NCBI RefSeq assembly: GCF_001529295.1
Contig: NZ_LLWK01000033.1
Coordinates: 1 to 64,000 of the forward strand
Direction: 5' to 3'
Source: Flavobacterium sp. TAB 87
GTDB lineage: Bacteria > Bacteroidota > Bacteroidia > Flavobacteriales > Flavobacteriaceae
DNA length: 64,000 bases
In this document: positions 45,404 through 54,773 of the stretch, piece by piece
How positions within the stretch are numbered: position 1 is the stretch's first letter
Layout of the letters: the number at the start of each line of letters is the position of its first letter
Notes under the pieces: generated by a model
What the model was told of the DNA's origin: nothing
The model's database searches: none
Seen by the model: the letters and a program-made list of their open reading frames with translations, nothing else
Program-made: the position numbers and the translations under genes

Positions 45404-46293
45404 ATATAAAAAGTGTTTTCAGTATTAAAGACTTAGAGAATCTCTCTGGTATTAAAGCACATACTATACGTATTTGGGAAAAAAGATACAACATCTTAGA
45501 ACCTATGCGAACTGACACTAATATTCGTTTGTATGATATTGCCAGTCTTCAAAAATTACTAAATATCACTTTACTGCATGAGTACGGCTATAAAATTTCT
45601 AAAATAGCTACTTACGCACCAGAAAATATTCCAATTTTAGTGCGTGAAATCATTTCGAATAAAAACGCAAAAAATCATGCCATCAGCGCCTTCAAAATGG
45701 CAATGATGAATTTTGATCAAGAATTGTTTTTTAACACTTTTAATTGGTTAATTGCCGAGAAAACATTCAAAGAAGTCTTTAACGAGGTATTTATTCCGCT
45801 ATTAAACGAATTGGGTTTACTATGGCAGTCCCACACTATAACTCCAGCTCACGAGCATTTTATAAGTTATTTGATTAAGCAAAAATTATTAATCAATACC
45901 GAGAAACTTCAAGTTTTACCTCCTAGAAATACGTCTAAAGTCTTTGTTCTTTCGCTGCCTTTAAACGAGATTCACGAATTAGGATTGATGTACTTGCAAT
46001 ACGAGGTATTGCTATTAGGATATAAAAGTATCTATTTAGGGGAAAGTATGCCAATAGAAAACCTTAAAGATTTAAGAAAGCATTTTGAATCAATTGTTTT
46101 TATATCTTACATGACCGTGCAACCCGATCCTAACATAGTCAACGAGTATGTACAACAGATGAGTGACGAATTGCTGGGAAATACAAACGAAATTTGGCTC
46201 ATTGGTAAAATGACCGCTCATTTAGAAATCAAAAATTTAAACTCACGAATTACTGCTTTTAAATCTATTGATGATTTAGTAGCTGCGATTTAG
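45394..46293 (+). CDS. MerR-family cobalamin-binding regulator, CarH/LitR type
   Basis: Likely light-responsive repressor of the carotenoid and photolyase genes. An N-terminal MerR winged helix (about 8-75: HTIRIWEKRYN) is followed by a helical bundle and a Rossmann-like B12 domain. The CarH signature Wx9EH is present (W144, E154, H155), and so is a cobalt-ligand motif ExHxxG at E192-H194-G197. The residue after the tryptophan is Gln145, where Thermus CarH has His132, so the light-state cobalt chemistry may differ. It lies just upstream of crtI. Confidence 0.88.
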   Translation: MMNNIKSVFSIKDLENLSGIKAHTIRIWEKRYNILEPMRTDTNIRLYDIASLQKLLNITLLHEYGYKISKIATYAPENIPILVREIISNKNAKNHAISAFKMAMMNFDQELFFNTFNWLIAEKTFKEVFNEVFIPLLNELGLLWQSHTITPAHEHFISYLIKQKLLINTEKLQVLPPRNTSKVFVLSLPLNEIHELGLMYLQYEVLLLGYKSIYLGESMPIENLKDLRKHFESIVFISYMTVQPDPNIVNEYVQQMSDELLGNTNEIWLIGKMTAHLEIKNLNSRITAFKSIDDLVAAI

Positions 46294-46297
46294 TTTT

Positions 46298-46329
46298 TTG
46301 TTTAATATTTTTATATATTTGTTAAACAA
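46298..46329 (+). promoter_or_regulatory. crtI promoter inside a perfect inverted repeat
   Basis: TTGTTTAA (46298-46305) - N16 - TTAAACAA (46322-46329). The -7 box TATATTTG (46314-46321) fills the right end of the spacer and the crtI ATG follows at 46330. A dimeric repressor on this site would cover the promoter. The half-site contains TAAACA, which fits the TnnACA core I recall for CarA/CarH-type operators. Confidence 0.6.
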
Positions 46330-47796
46330 ATGAAAAAAAATATATCTATAATAGGTTCTGGTTTTTCGTCGCTTTCAGCGGCATGTTATTTGGCTCAAGA
46401 TGGCTACGCCGTAACGGTTTATGAAAAAAACGATACCATTGGCGGTCGAGCCAGACAATTAAAAATTGAAGGCTTTACTTTTGACATGGGACCAAGTTGG
46501 TACTGGATGCCAGACGTTTTTGAACGTTTCTTTGCTGACTTTAATAAAAAGACATCCGATTATTATGAGTTAATTAAACTTAATCCTGCGTATCGTGTGT
46601 ATTACGGGGTGGATAATTTTATTAATATTGCTGATAATCTACCCGAAATAGCTGCAGTTTTTGAAAATTTAGAGCAAGGTAGTGGCCGTAAACTTGTTTC
46701 GTTTATGGAAGAAGCCAAACGCAACTATGATATCGCTATAAAAGACTTAGTATATCGTCCTGGTGAATCTATATTTGAACTTATTACACCAAAAACAGCT
46801 GCAAGAGTTGGACAGTTTTTTAGTAATATAAGTAAAGATGTTCGAAGTGAATTTAAAAATCCTAAACTTATCCAGATTTTGGAGTTTCCCGTGTTATTTC
46901 TTGGAGCCAAACCAAGTGACACGCCTTCGTTTTACAGTTTTATGAATTATGCCGATTTTGGTTTAGGTACATGGCATCCTAAAACAGGCATGCATGATGT
47001 TGTGCAAGCAATGACAACTCTCGCGCAGTCACTTGGAGTTGTTTTTCAAACCAATGCCAATATCGAAAAGATTGTGGTCGATAATAATTCGGCGAAAGCC
47101 TTGGTTATTAACGGTAAGCGAATCGAATCTGATATTATTGTAAGTGGCGCTGATTACCATCATACCGAAACTTTATTAGATAAAGAATTTAGAATGTATT
47201 CTGAAAAATACTGGGATAGTCGCGTATTTGCTCCTTCTTCATTATTATTTTTTGTAGGTTTTGATAAAAAAATTGAATCACTATCGCATCATGCTTTGTT
47301 TTTTGATGTTGATTTTGATCAACACGCTGCAGATATTTATGACAGTCCGAAATGGCCAGACAATCCTTTATTTTATGCTAATTTTCCTTCTAAGACCGAT
47401 GCAACTGCTGCACCAGAAGGAATGGAAAGTGCTTTTTTCCTGATTCCTTTAGCTCCTGGAATTAATGACACTGAAGCACTTAGATCAGAATACTTCGAAA
47501 AAATAATTACACGTTTCGAGCAAGTTACAGGCGAAGATATCCGAAAAAACATTATATTTAAAAAGTCGTTTTGCAAGAATGACTTTGTATCAGAGTACAA
47601 CTCATACAAAGGAAATGCATACGGCATGGCCAATACCTTATTACAAACCGCTTTTTTACGTCCTAAATTAAAAAGTAAAAAAGTTAAGAATCTCTATTTT
47701 ACAGGTCAATTAACAGTTCCTGGTCCAGGAGTTCCACCCGCACTAATTTCAGGAAAATTAGTGGCACAACTAATCCAAAAAAACTCAAAAAGATGA
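46330..47796 (+). CDS. crtI: Phytoene desaturase
   Basis: Converts phytoene to lycopene in four FAD-dependent steps. The N-terminal dinucleotide motif is GSGFSSLSAACYLAQDGYAV, followed by EKNDTIGGRARQ and MGPSWYWMPDVFE; the C-terminal bacterial-carotenoid dehydrogenase signature is NLYFTGQLTVPGPGVPPALI. 488 residues is normal. crtB overlaps its end by 4 bases (ATGA). Confidence 0.96.
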   Translation: MKKNISIIGSGFSSLSAACYLAQDGYAVTVYEKNDTIGGRARQLKIEGFTFDMGPSWYWMPDVFERFFADFNKKTSDYYELIKLNPAYRVYYGVDNFINIADNLPEIAAVFENLEQGSGRKLVSFMEEAKRNYDIAIKDLVYRPGESIFELITPKTAARVGQFFSNISKDVRSEFKNPKLIQILEFPVLFLGAKPSDTPSFYSFMNYADFGLGTWHPKTGMHDVVQAMTTLAQSLGVVFQTNANIEKIVVDNNSAKALVINGKRIESDIIVSGADYHHTETLLDKEFRMYSEKYWDSRVFAPSSLLFFVGFDKKIESLSHHALFFDVDFDQHAADIYDSPKWPDNPLFYANFPSKTDATAAPEGMESAFFLIPLAPGINDTEALRSEYFEKIITRFEQVTGEDIRKNIIFKKSFCKNDFVSEYNSYKGNAYGMANTLLQTAFLRPKLKSKKVKNLYFTGQLTVPGPGVPPALISGKLVAQLIQKNSKR

Positions 47797-48632
47797 AACA
47801 GTTATTTGATGATACCTCCTTTAAATGCAGCAAGCTAGTTACGCAAAGTTACAGTACTTCCTTTTCGCTAGCAGTCTACATGCTTGCACCAAGCATTCGC
47901 GAAGCGATTTATAGTATTTACGGGTTTGTTCGTTTTGCAGACGAAATTGTAGACTCTTTTCATGATTTTGACAAACAGGCATTGTTGGATGATTTTGAAG
48001 CAGAATATTACAAAGCATTTGCAAACGGAATTAGTTTAAACCCTATTTTAAATTCTTTTCAACAAACTGTAAGAGAATTTAATATTGGTGACGAATTAAT
48101 TCAGTCGTTCTTAAAAAGCATGAAAATGGATTTAATAAAATCCGATTACAATACCAAAGCAGAATACGACGATTACATTTATGGATCTGCTGATGTGGTG
48201 GGCTTAATGTGTTTAAAAGTATTCGTTGCTGGTCAACAAGAACGCTACGACAAGTTGAAACATGAAGCGATGCGACTTGGATCCGCTTTTCAAAAAGTGA
48301 ACTTCTTAAGAGATTTAAAAGATGACAATCTGGTACTGAACCGCAATTATTTTCCTGGGGTCGACTTAAATTCGTTTGATGATAATGCAAAAGCAATGAT
48401 TATTGCCGAAATTGAAGAAGACTTTAGAGTTGCGAAAGAAGGCATTAAAAAATTACCAATCGAAGCAAAATTCGGCGTTTATACAGCGTACGTTTACTAT
48501 CGAAAACTGCTTAGAAAACTAGAAAACACGCCTTCTCATGAAATTGGCAACACACGAATTCGAGTTTCTAATTATACTAAAGCAGGACTTTTAGCACAGT
48601 CTTTTGTTAGTTACAAATTAAAATTAGTGTAG
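47793..48632 (+). CDS. crtB: Phytoene synthase
   Basis: Joins two geranylgeranyl diphosphates to phytoene. Both aspartate-rich metal-binding motifs are visible: FADEIVDSF (DxxxD) and NFLRDLKDDN. 279 residues. The start overlaps the crtI stop, so the two are translationally coupled. Substrate chain length is not readable, but the CrtI/CrtZ context favours C40 carotenoids. Confidence 0.96.
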   Translation: MKQLFDDTSFKCSKLVTQSYSTSFSLAVYMLAPSIREAIYSIYGFVRFADEIVDSFHDFDKQALLDDFEAEYYKAFANGISLNPILNSFQQTVREFNIGDELIQSFLKSMKMDLIKSDYNTKAEYDDYIYGSADVVGLMCLKVFVAGQQERYDKLKHEAMRLGSAFQKVNFLRDLKDDNLVLNRNYFPGVDLNSFDDNAKAMIIAEIEEDFRVAKEGIKKLPIEAKFGVYTAYVYYRKLLRKLENTPSHEIGNTRIRVSNYTKAGLLAQSFVSYKLKLV

Positions 48633-48715
48633 GCTTTAAAATATACAAATACTACACTATTTTTAAAAATGAGATCTGGTCATAGCACTTGAATTATAAT
48701 TTTAATAAATATAAA

Positions 48716-49156
48716 ATGATTTTCTTCCTAATATTTCTTGGCGTTTTTCTTTTCATGGAATGTGTGACCTGGCTTACACACAAATATATCATGCACGGTT
48801 TGGGATGGTATTTCCATGCTGATCATCATCAGCCCAAATACGAGAACACTTTTGAGCGCAATGATGTGTTTTTTGTCATTTTTGCCGTTCCAAGCATTGT
48901 CTTGTTCTACTTTGGTGTTCAAGGCGGTTTCAATTACATGTTCTTTATTGCATGTGGCATCACTTTATACGGAATTTGCTATTTTTTAATTCACGATGTT
49001 CTAATTCACCAGCGCTTTAAATGGTTTAAACATACCAATAACAAGTACCTCATCGGACTTAGAAAAGCACACAAAGTGCACCACAAACATTTAGGCAAAC
49101 ACCACGGAGAATGCTTCGGAATGCTGTTTGTTCCTTTTAAATATTATAAAATATAA
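48716..49156 (+). CDS. crtZ: Beta-carotene hydroxylase
   Basis: A membrane non-haem di-iron enzyme that hydroxylates beta-carotene to zeaxanthin. The histidine clusters are HKYIMHG, HADHHQ, HDVLIHQR and HKVHHKHLGKHHGE. I chose the ATG at 48716 (146 residues), which puts the first membrane helix at the N-terminus; an in-frame TTG at 48689 adds nine polar residues. It belongs to the crtI-crtB transcript. The lycopene cyclase is not in this window. Confidence 0.94.
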   Translation: MIFFLIFLGVFLFMECVTWLTHKYIMHGLGWYFHADHHQPKYENTFERNDVFFVIFAVPSIVLFYFGVQGGFNYMFFIACGITLYGICYFLIHDVLIHQRFKWFKHTNNKYLIGLRKAHKVHHKHLGKHHGECFGMLFVPFKYYKI

Positions 49157-49195
49157 TTGTAATAGAATTATAATACAACAAAAAACCGCAGTTTA

Positions 49196-49657
49196 ATGAA
49201 ACTATATAAAAAAGAAAGCAAGCAATTAGTTGATGCCAGTCTCGAAGAGTGTTGGCATTTTTTTTCTGATCCGAGTAATTTACAAAAGATTACACCAGCA
49301 ACAATGGGTTTTCAAGTAACCGATTTTGATCAGAAAAAAATGTATCAAGGACAAATAATTGCCTACAAAATTTCGCCACTATTGGGAATAAAAATGAGTT
49401 GGGTTACCGAAATTACAACGGTTCGAGACAAAGAGTTTTTTATAGACGAGCAGCGTTTTGGCCCTTATTCTTTTTGGCATCACAAACATTATTTTGAAGA
49501 AACTCCACAAGGAACTTTGATGACTGATGTGGTGCACTACGGCGTTCCGCTAGGGTTTATCGGTCGAATAATGAACAGCCTTGTTATTGAGAAACAACTA
49601 GAAACAATCTTTAAATACCGCCATCAAAAAGTAGAACAGCTTTTTAATAAAAAATAA
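49196..49657 (+). CDS. SRPBCC-family ligand-binding-like protein
   Basis: A helix-grip domain with YKKESKQLVDASLEECWHFFSDPSNLQKITP and DVVHYGVPLGFIGRI, as in the SRPBCC group sometimes called cell division inhibitor. In some actinobacteria this domain is fused to TIGR01777 epimerases; here the TIGR01777 gene is separate at 55508 in the same island. Its stop overlaps the photolyase ATG by one base. Ligand unknown, possibly a lipid or carotenoid. Confidence 0.88.
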   Translation: MKLYKKESKQLVDASLEECWHFFSDPSNLQKITPATMGFQVTDFDQKKMYQGQIIAYKISPLLGIKMSWVTEITTVRDKEFFIDEQRFGPYSFWHHKHYFEETPQGTLMTDVVHYGVPLGFIGRIMNSLVIEKQLETIFKYRHQKVEQLFNKK

Positions 49658-50955
49658 TGAATACTATTCCTGTTACATTTTTTTGGTTTCGTCGTGACTT
49701 ACGCTTGGATGATAATATTGCTTTGTGGAACGCATTGAAATCTGATTTTCCGGTAATTCCACTATTTATTTTTGATGATGAAATTCTCGAGCAACTTCCA
49801 AAGGATGATGCTCGCGTAACTTTTATATATGAGAGTCTAGAGAAAATAAATTTGGAATTAACTGATTTTGAAAGTTCTCTTATAATCCGCAAAGGAAAAA
49901 CACATCAGGTCTGGTTTGACTTACTAGAAGAGTACGATATTGAAGAAGTTTATTTTAATAAAGATTATGAACCGTATGCTTTGCAACGAGATGCAGAAAT
50001 TTCAGCTTTGCTTTCATCAAATAAAGTAAAAGTTAGTGTTTTTAAAGACCACGTAATTTACGAAGAAAGCGAAATTACTAAAGCAGATGGTTTGCCTTAT
50101 ACCATTTATACCCCTTACAAAAATAAATGGGTACAAAAGTTTGAAACATTAAAACAGCAACCACTAGACGAATTAAAAAACAACAGTTCGAATTTCTACA
50201 AAAGCAATTTTAGTTTTCTAACGTTAGAATCTATTGGTTTTGTAAGAAGCTCGATTTCGGTAAGAGAGCACAATTTAAAGGGAGTTGCTACGTATGAAGA
50301 AACTAGAAATTTTCCTTCTTTAGATTCTACTACTTACTTGTCTCCACACTTACGTTTTGGCACTGTAAGCATTAGAAAACTTGCACACTGGGCTTCCCAT
50401 AAAAATGCTACCTTTTTAAACGAATTAGTTTGGAGAGAGTTTTTTATGCAGATATTATTTCATTTTCCCAATTCAGTCAATCATAATTTTAAATCGGCTT
50501 ATGATGGAATTCAATGGAGAAATAATCCTGAAGAATTTAAACTGTGGTGTGAGGGAAAAACGGGTTACCCAATGGTTGATGCAGGAATGCGTCAGTTAAA
50601 CGAAACAGGATACATGCACAATAGGGTACGAATGGTTGTAGCAAGTTTTTTATGTAAACATTTACTAATTAGTTGGCAATGGGGCGAAGCCTACTTTGCG
50701 GAAAAACTATTAGATTTTGAACTCGCTTCGAATGTAGGAAACTGGCAATGGGCAGCTGGAACGGGTTGTGATTCTGCGCCGTATTTCCGCGTTTTTAATC
50801 CTGAAATTCAACTTAAAAAATTTGATGCTAAAGGAGAATATGTCCGCACTTGGATATCTGAATTCGATTTGGGTTATGGAAAACCTATGGTAGAACATGC
50901 CATGGCAAGAGATCGTGCTTTAACCGCTTATAAAACTGGACTTCAACAGAAATAA
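49657..50955 (+). CDS. phr: Deoxyribodipyrimidine photolyase / cryptochrome
   Basis: Repairs UV-induced cyclobutane dimers using blue light. N-terminal antenna domain (VTFFWFRRDLRLDDNIALWNAL) and FAD domain with TGYPMVDAGMRQLNETGYMHNRVRM and the tryptophan-rich NVGNWQWAAGTGCDSAPYFRVFNP. 432 residues, class I CPD type by appearance. It is the last gene of the crt-phr transcript, consistent with shared light control. Confidence 0.95.
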   Translation: MNTIPVTFFWFRRDLRLDDNIALWNALKSDFPVIPLFIFDDEILEQLPKDDARVTFIYESLEKINLELTDFESSLIIRKGKTHQVWFDLLEEYDIEEVYFNKDYEPYALQRDAEISALLSSNKVKVSVFKDHVIYEESEITKADGLPYTIYTPYKNKWVQKFETLKQQPLDELKNNSSNFYKSNFSFLTLESIGFVRSSISVREHNLKGVATYEETRNFPSLDSTTYLSPHLRFGTVSIRKLAHWASHKNATFLNELVWREFFMQILFHFPNSVNHNFKSAYDGIQWRNNPEEFKLWCEGKTGYPMVDAGMRQLNETGYMHNRVRMVVASFLCKHLLISWQWGEAYFAEKLLDFELASNVGNWQWAAGTGCDSAPYFRVFNPEIQLKKFDAKGEYVRTWISEFDLGYGKPMVEHAMARDRALTAYKTGLQQK

Positions 50956-51054
50956 GTTTTAAAATTAGAAGTTGATTATTTTATTATTTTGTCTGTATAA
51001 TTGTGAAAATAAATTGAATTAAAGTCACATATTTAATTTATAATTCTAAAATAT

Positions 51055-52479
51055 TTACTTTTTATCGATTAAACTGTTGAGCATTCCTTTAAAAATGAAT
51101 CCGTGAAAAGGAAGCACCGAGTACCAGTATAATTTTCCCCAAAAACCTTTGGGTCTAAATGTCGCTGATTGGTATAAATTATTGCGTATTATTTTAAATT
51201 CCAACCAAGCTTCGCCTGGTAATTTCATTTCTGCAAATAAAATCAATTTTCCTTCTTCTTTGTTGGCATATAAAACGCGCCAGAAATCGAGTGCATCTCC
51301 AGAGTGAATTTCGTTTCTATTAGTTCGGCCACGTCTCGATCCCACACCGCCGTAAAGTTTGTCAATAAAGCCTCTAAGTTGCCACAACCAATCGCCATAG
51401 TACCAGCCAGATTCCCCACCAATAGACCAGATTTTATTAATCGTATAGTCGTAATCAATTATTTCGCGCTTTCTTCTGTCTATAAAACAATCCTTTTTAG
51501 GCACTTTTATAAAACCAGAAAGACTAGTATTGAAACGGCCACTAATCAAGGAATCTTTCCAGCTAGAAGCGATCATATTGTCATCAATTTTGACCAACGC
51601 TTTCGCAATTGCTTCTTTGTACCCAATGGGATGAATAGCCAGTAATTTATTGATGTCATTGTTTCGACAAACTACCTCAACTTTCATACTACTTACCAAC
51701 GCAGAGGCCAATTTGTATGACGTTGACGTAACGAAATACAGCCAATATGATGATAATTTGGGAGTCATTATTGGGACCGTAATAATGTATCTTTTTAATT
51801 TTTTTGCAGCTGCAAAACCAAGCAGCATCTCTTTGTATGTGAGGATATCAGGACCTCCAATATCAAAACTTTTATTAAAAGTTGCTTCGACGCCCATACT
51901 TTTATACAAAAACTCCAACACATCGGTAACAGCAATGGGTTGACATCTGGTATTTAACCATTTGGGCGTGATCATTACTGGTAACTTTTCTACCAAATCG
52001 CGAATAATCTCAAAAGACGCACTACCAGAACCTACTATAATTCCCGCACGTAGCGTAGTGACTGCAAAAGGAGATTTATTTAAAACCGCTTCTACTTGCT
52101 TGCGCGATGCCAGATGTTTCGAAAGCTTTTCTTCATTAACAATTCCACTTAAATAAAGTACTTGCTGTACTGTAGTGTCAGATAATCGTTTCACAAAATT
52201 TTCAGCAGATAATTTCTCTAACTCATCATAATTAGAATCTGAGCCCGCCATAGAGTGAATTAAATAATAGGCAAAATCAATGTCCTCTGGAATAACACTT
52301 AACGTTTCCTCTTTTAAAAAATCAACTTCAATAACTTCAACATTCGAAGCCAATTCTGGAGGACAAAAGAAACGATTTTTATCTCTCACACAGCAAACCA
52401 CGTGATGACCATTCAATACCAAAATTGGTAACAAACGTTTTCCGATGTAACCCGTAGCGCCAGTTAAGAGAATTTTCAT
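51055..52479 (-). CDS. NAD(P)-binding SDR with DUF2867 domain
   Basis: N-terminal extended-SDR Rossmann domain (LLTGATGYIGKRLLPILVLNGHHVVCCVRD) and a C-terminal DUF2867 domain (ILFAEMKLPGEAWLEFKI and WYSVLPFHGFIFKGML). 474 residues is usual for this two-domain form. Relatives recur beside photolyases and CarH/LitR-like regulators. Reaction unknown; it is the last gene of the minus-strand operon. Confidence 0.88.
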   Translation of the reverse strand: MKILLTGATGYIGKRLLPILVLNGHHVVCCVRDKNRFFCPPELASNVEVIEVDFLKEETLSVIPEDIDFAYYLIHSMAGSDSNYDELEKLSAENFVKRLSDTTVQQVLYLSGIVNEEKLSKHLASRKQVEAVLNKSPFAVTTLRAGIIVGSGSASFEIIRDLVEKLPVMITPKWLNTRCQPIAVTDVLEFLYKSMGVEATFNKSFDIGGPDILTYKEMLLGFAAAKKLKRYIITVPIMTPKLSSYWLYFVTSTSYKLASALVSSMKVEVVCRNNDINKLLAIHPIGYKEAIAKALVKIDDNMIASSWKDSLISGRFNTSLSGFIKVPKKDCFIDRRKREIIDYDYTINKIWSIGGESGWYYGDWLWQLRGFIDKLYGGVGSRRGRTNRNEIHSGDALDFWRVLYANKEEGKLILFAEMKLPGEAWLEFKIIRNNLYQSATFRPKGFWGKLYWYSVLPFHGFIFKGMLNSLIDKK

Positions 52480-52483
52480 AGTG

Positions 52484-53167
52484 TTATATTTTAAAACTTA
52501 CCATTCCGTAATCCATTTGAAAAACTTGACCTGAAATCGATTTTGCTGAATCAGAAATTAAATAATCAGCCAAACCAGCCACTTCTTCAGGTTGTAAATA
52601 GTTCTTCAGCGGATGTCTTTCCTTCATTAACAATTTCATTCTATCGTTTCTTAAAATAGACGAAGACAATTCAGTCTCCGTAATAGTTGGGGCAATAGCG
52701 TTTACTCGCACAGTTGAAGCCAACTCTGCACCTAATGTACGAACTAACCCTTCAACTCCTGCTTTAGCTGCAGCAATGCTAGCATGAAAAGGCATTCCGA
52801 GTTTGACCGCAACGGTGCTAAATAGTAATATATTTGCATTTGGAGATTTTTTAAGTGGTGGCAAAAAATGTTGAATCGCACGAACAGCTCCAATTACATT
52901 TATTTCGTAATCGTTTCTAAAGGTATCCAAAGTCAAATTCAGAATCGGCTTTAAAGTAATTGAACCTGGGCAATAAATAAGCGTATCCACTTCTTCAATA
53001 GTTGGTAATTCGTCTTCCAAAATATTAACCGAATAATGTTTCAAATTAAAATTTGAAATTTCAGGTTGAGAACGACTTAAATTATGAACATAATTATCCT
53101 GAACTTGTTTTTCTAGAATCGCCTTTCCGATTCCTTTGCTTCCTCCTACAATTACTATATTTTTCAT
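52484..53167 (-). CDS. Short-chain dehydrogenase-like protein lacking the catalytic Tyr
   Basis: The Rossmann core shows the SDR GGSKGIG nucleotide loop and the strand with Ser117 (LLFSTVAV). At the YxxxK position the sequence is IAAAK, so the catalytic tyrosine is Ile131 while Lys135 is kept. Folding and cofactor binding look intact, but ordinary SDR chemistry should fail. Relatives in light-linked clusters often read SIAAAK, from memory. 227 residues. Confidence 0.88.
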   Translation of the reverse strand: MKNIVIVGGSKGIGKAILEKQVQDNYVHNLSRSQPEISNFNLKHYSVNILEDELPTIEEVDTLIYCPGSITLKPILNLTLDTFRNDYEINVIGAVRAIQHFLPPLKKSPNANILLFSTVAVKLGMPFHASIAAAKAGVEGLVRTLGAELASTVRVNAIAPTITETELSSSILRNDRMKLLMKERHPLKNYLQPEEVAGLADYLISDSAKSISGQVFQMDYGMVSFKI

Positions 53168-53177
53168 CTACTACTTT

Positions 53178-53462
53178 TTATTGCACTCGTTTACTAATTT
53201 TATTTCCCGAAATTGCCCTTTGTCTAGAGCATTTAAAACGTCCCAAAGTAAAAACTCTTTTTTGTTCGTGCTTAGCAGCTCGACCTTGTACTCTTTTTCT
53301 CCAACGTTTAAAACTTGACTCCTTTAATTCGGTTCGCATTAAGCTTATCACTTCTTGCTCAGAGATCGAAAATTGAAACTTTATGGCTTCAAATGGCGTA
53401 CGATCTTCCCACGCCATTTCAATAATTCGATCCGTTTCTATGGTTGTAAAAACTGGAATCAT
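53178..53462 (-). CDS. TIGR03643 (DUF2805) small protein
   Basis: 94 residues with IETDRIIEMAWEDRTPFEAIKFQFSISEQEVISLMR as a helix-turn-helix-like core and a very basic C-terminus (KRWRKRVQGRAAKHEQKR). I recognise it as the TIGR03643 family, often seen near photolyase or cryptochrome genes. Role unknown, possibly nucleic acid binding. It lies between the ABC1 kinase and SDR genes with no gap to the former. Confidence 0.88.
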   Translation of the reverse strand: MIPVFTTIETDRIIEMAWEDRTPFEAIKFQFSISEQEVISLMRTELKESSFKRWRKRVQGRAAKHEQKRVFTLGRFKCSRQRAISGNKISKRVQ

Positions 53463-54773
53463 CTATTTTTTATATTGTGTGAAATTATTGACTTTGATTT
53501 TAGCTTTTAGATCAAACATTAAATTATACAATCCGAAGAATGTCCTGTTCATATAAATGAAATGCTTAGAACCCCGATTTCCATTCATTTTTTTCAAATT
53601 GGTATCTTTTGAAAAACGTTCTCCTAATTTACCAATATTTTCGAAGAAACCTTCGTTCGAAAAATCAAATTCTTCTTCCTGAAAAGGTTGTGTAAAAAGT
53701 GACAACAAATCGTAAAACATCTCAGTGAAATAAACTATTTCTTCAGCCGAGTCATCTTCACGTAAAATCTCCAATTCAAATAACTTTTTATTGAATAGTT
53801 CTTTATCATCAATGACTTGTTTATTAATCAGTTCAAAATAAGGAACATAAAAGTCATTCGGAATAGCTTTCATACACCCAAAATCCAAAGCGATTAATTG
53901 GTGCTTGTCATTTACTAAAAAATTTCCCGGATGTGGATCTGCATGTACTTTTCGTAAAATGTGAACTTGATACATGTAAAAATCCCAAAGCGCCTGACCC
54001 ACTTGATCGCGCTGTTGTTGATTTGGATTGGTAACAACATACTCTGAAAGATGTTTACCCGTCATCCAATCCATGGTAATTATTTTATCCGAAGAATATT
54101 CAGGGTAATAATTAGGGAAAAGTAAATTAGGAATGTGCGTGCAAGCATCTACTACTTCTTGGCTCTGCTCCAATTCTAATAAGTAATTAGTCTCTTCAAT
54201 TAATTTATCTTCTACTTCCTTAAAGTATTTATCAGAATCTTTTCCTTGCAAATTAAACATTCGAATTGCAATTGGTTTTACCATCGCTAGATCTGACGAA
54301 ATACTATTAGCAACACCCGGATACTGAATTTTTACGGCTAATTTTTTACCATCTTTTTCTGCCAAATGTACTTGCCCAATGCTTGCTGCGTTCACAGAAT
54401 TGGCATTAAACGTATCAAAAATTTCATAAGGTGTTTTCCCAAAATTATTTTTAAAGGTCTTTAAAACTAAGGGAGCTGACAACGGCGGAACAGAAAACTG
54501 CGAAAGTGAAAATTTTTCTACATACGCTTGTGGCAAGAAGTTCTTATCCATGCTTAACATCTGCGCTACTTTTAAAGCACTCCCTTTTAGGTTTTTTAAA
54601 CCATCGTAAATGTCTTCGGCATTATTTTCGTTGAGTTTATCGCGTGAAAGTTCTGGATTAACGATTTTCTCTCCGTAATATTTGATGTAATTCACTCCAA
54701 TTTTAGCACCCGTTTGCACCAATTTGCTTGCGCGTTCTATTTTGGAAGTTGGTATATAATCGATACTTTTCAT
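53463..54773 (-). CDS. ABC1/UbiB-family atypical kinase
   Basis: 436 residues with the UbiB/COQ8 hallmarks: alanine-rich loop NAASIGQVHLAEKDG, lysine in KIQYPGV, catalytic HADPHPGNFLVND and metal-binding ALDFGCMK. The signature KxGQ is KVAQ here (K68-Q71), with Gly changed to Ala. UbiB-like proteins act in quinone or isoprenoid lipid pathways, which fits a carotenoid island. The gene shares one base with the TetR gene. Confidence 0.92.
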   Translation of the reverse strand: MKSIDYIPTSKIERASKLVQTGAKIGVNYIKYYGEKIVNPELSRDKLNENNAEDIYDGLKNLKGSALKVAQMLSMDKNFLPQAYVEKFSLSQFSVPPLSAPLVLKTFKNNFGKTPYEIFDTFNANSVNAASIGQVHLAEKDGKKLAVKIQYPGVANSISSDLAMVKPIAIRMFNLQGKDSDKYFKEVEDKLIEETNYLLELEQSQEVVDACTHIPNLLFPNYYPEYSSDKIITMDWMTGKHLSEYVVTNPNQQQRDQVGQALWDFYMYQVHILRKVHADPHPGNFLVNDKHQLIALDFGCMKAIPNDFYVPYFELINKQVIDDKELFNKKLFELEILREDDSAEEIVYFTEMFYDLLSLFTQPFQEEEFDFSNEGFFENIGKLGERFSKDTNLKKMNGNRGSKHFIYMNRTFFGLYNLMFDLKAKIKVNNFTQYKK

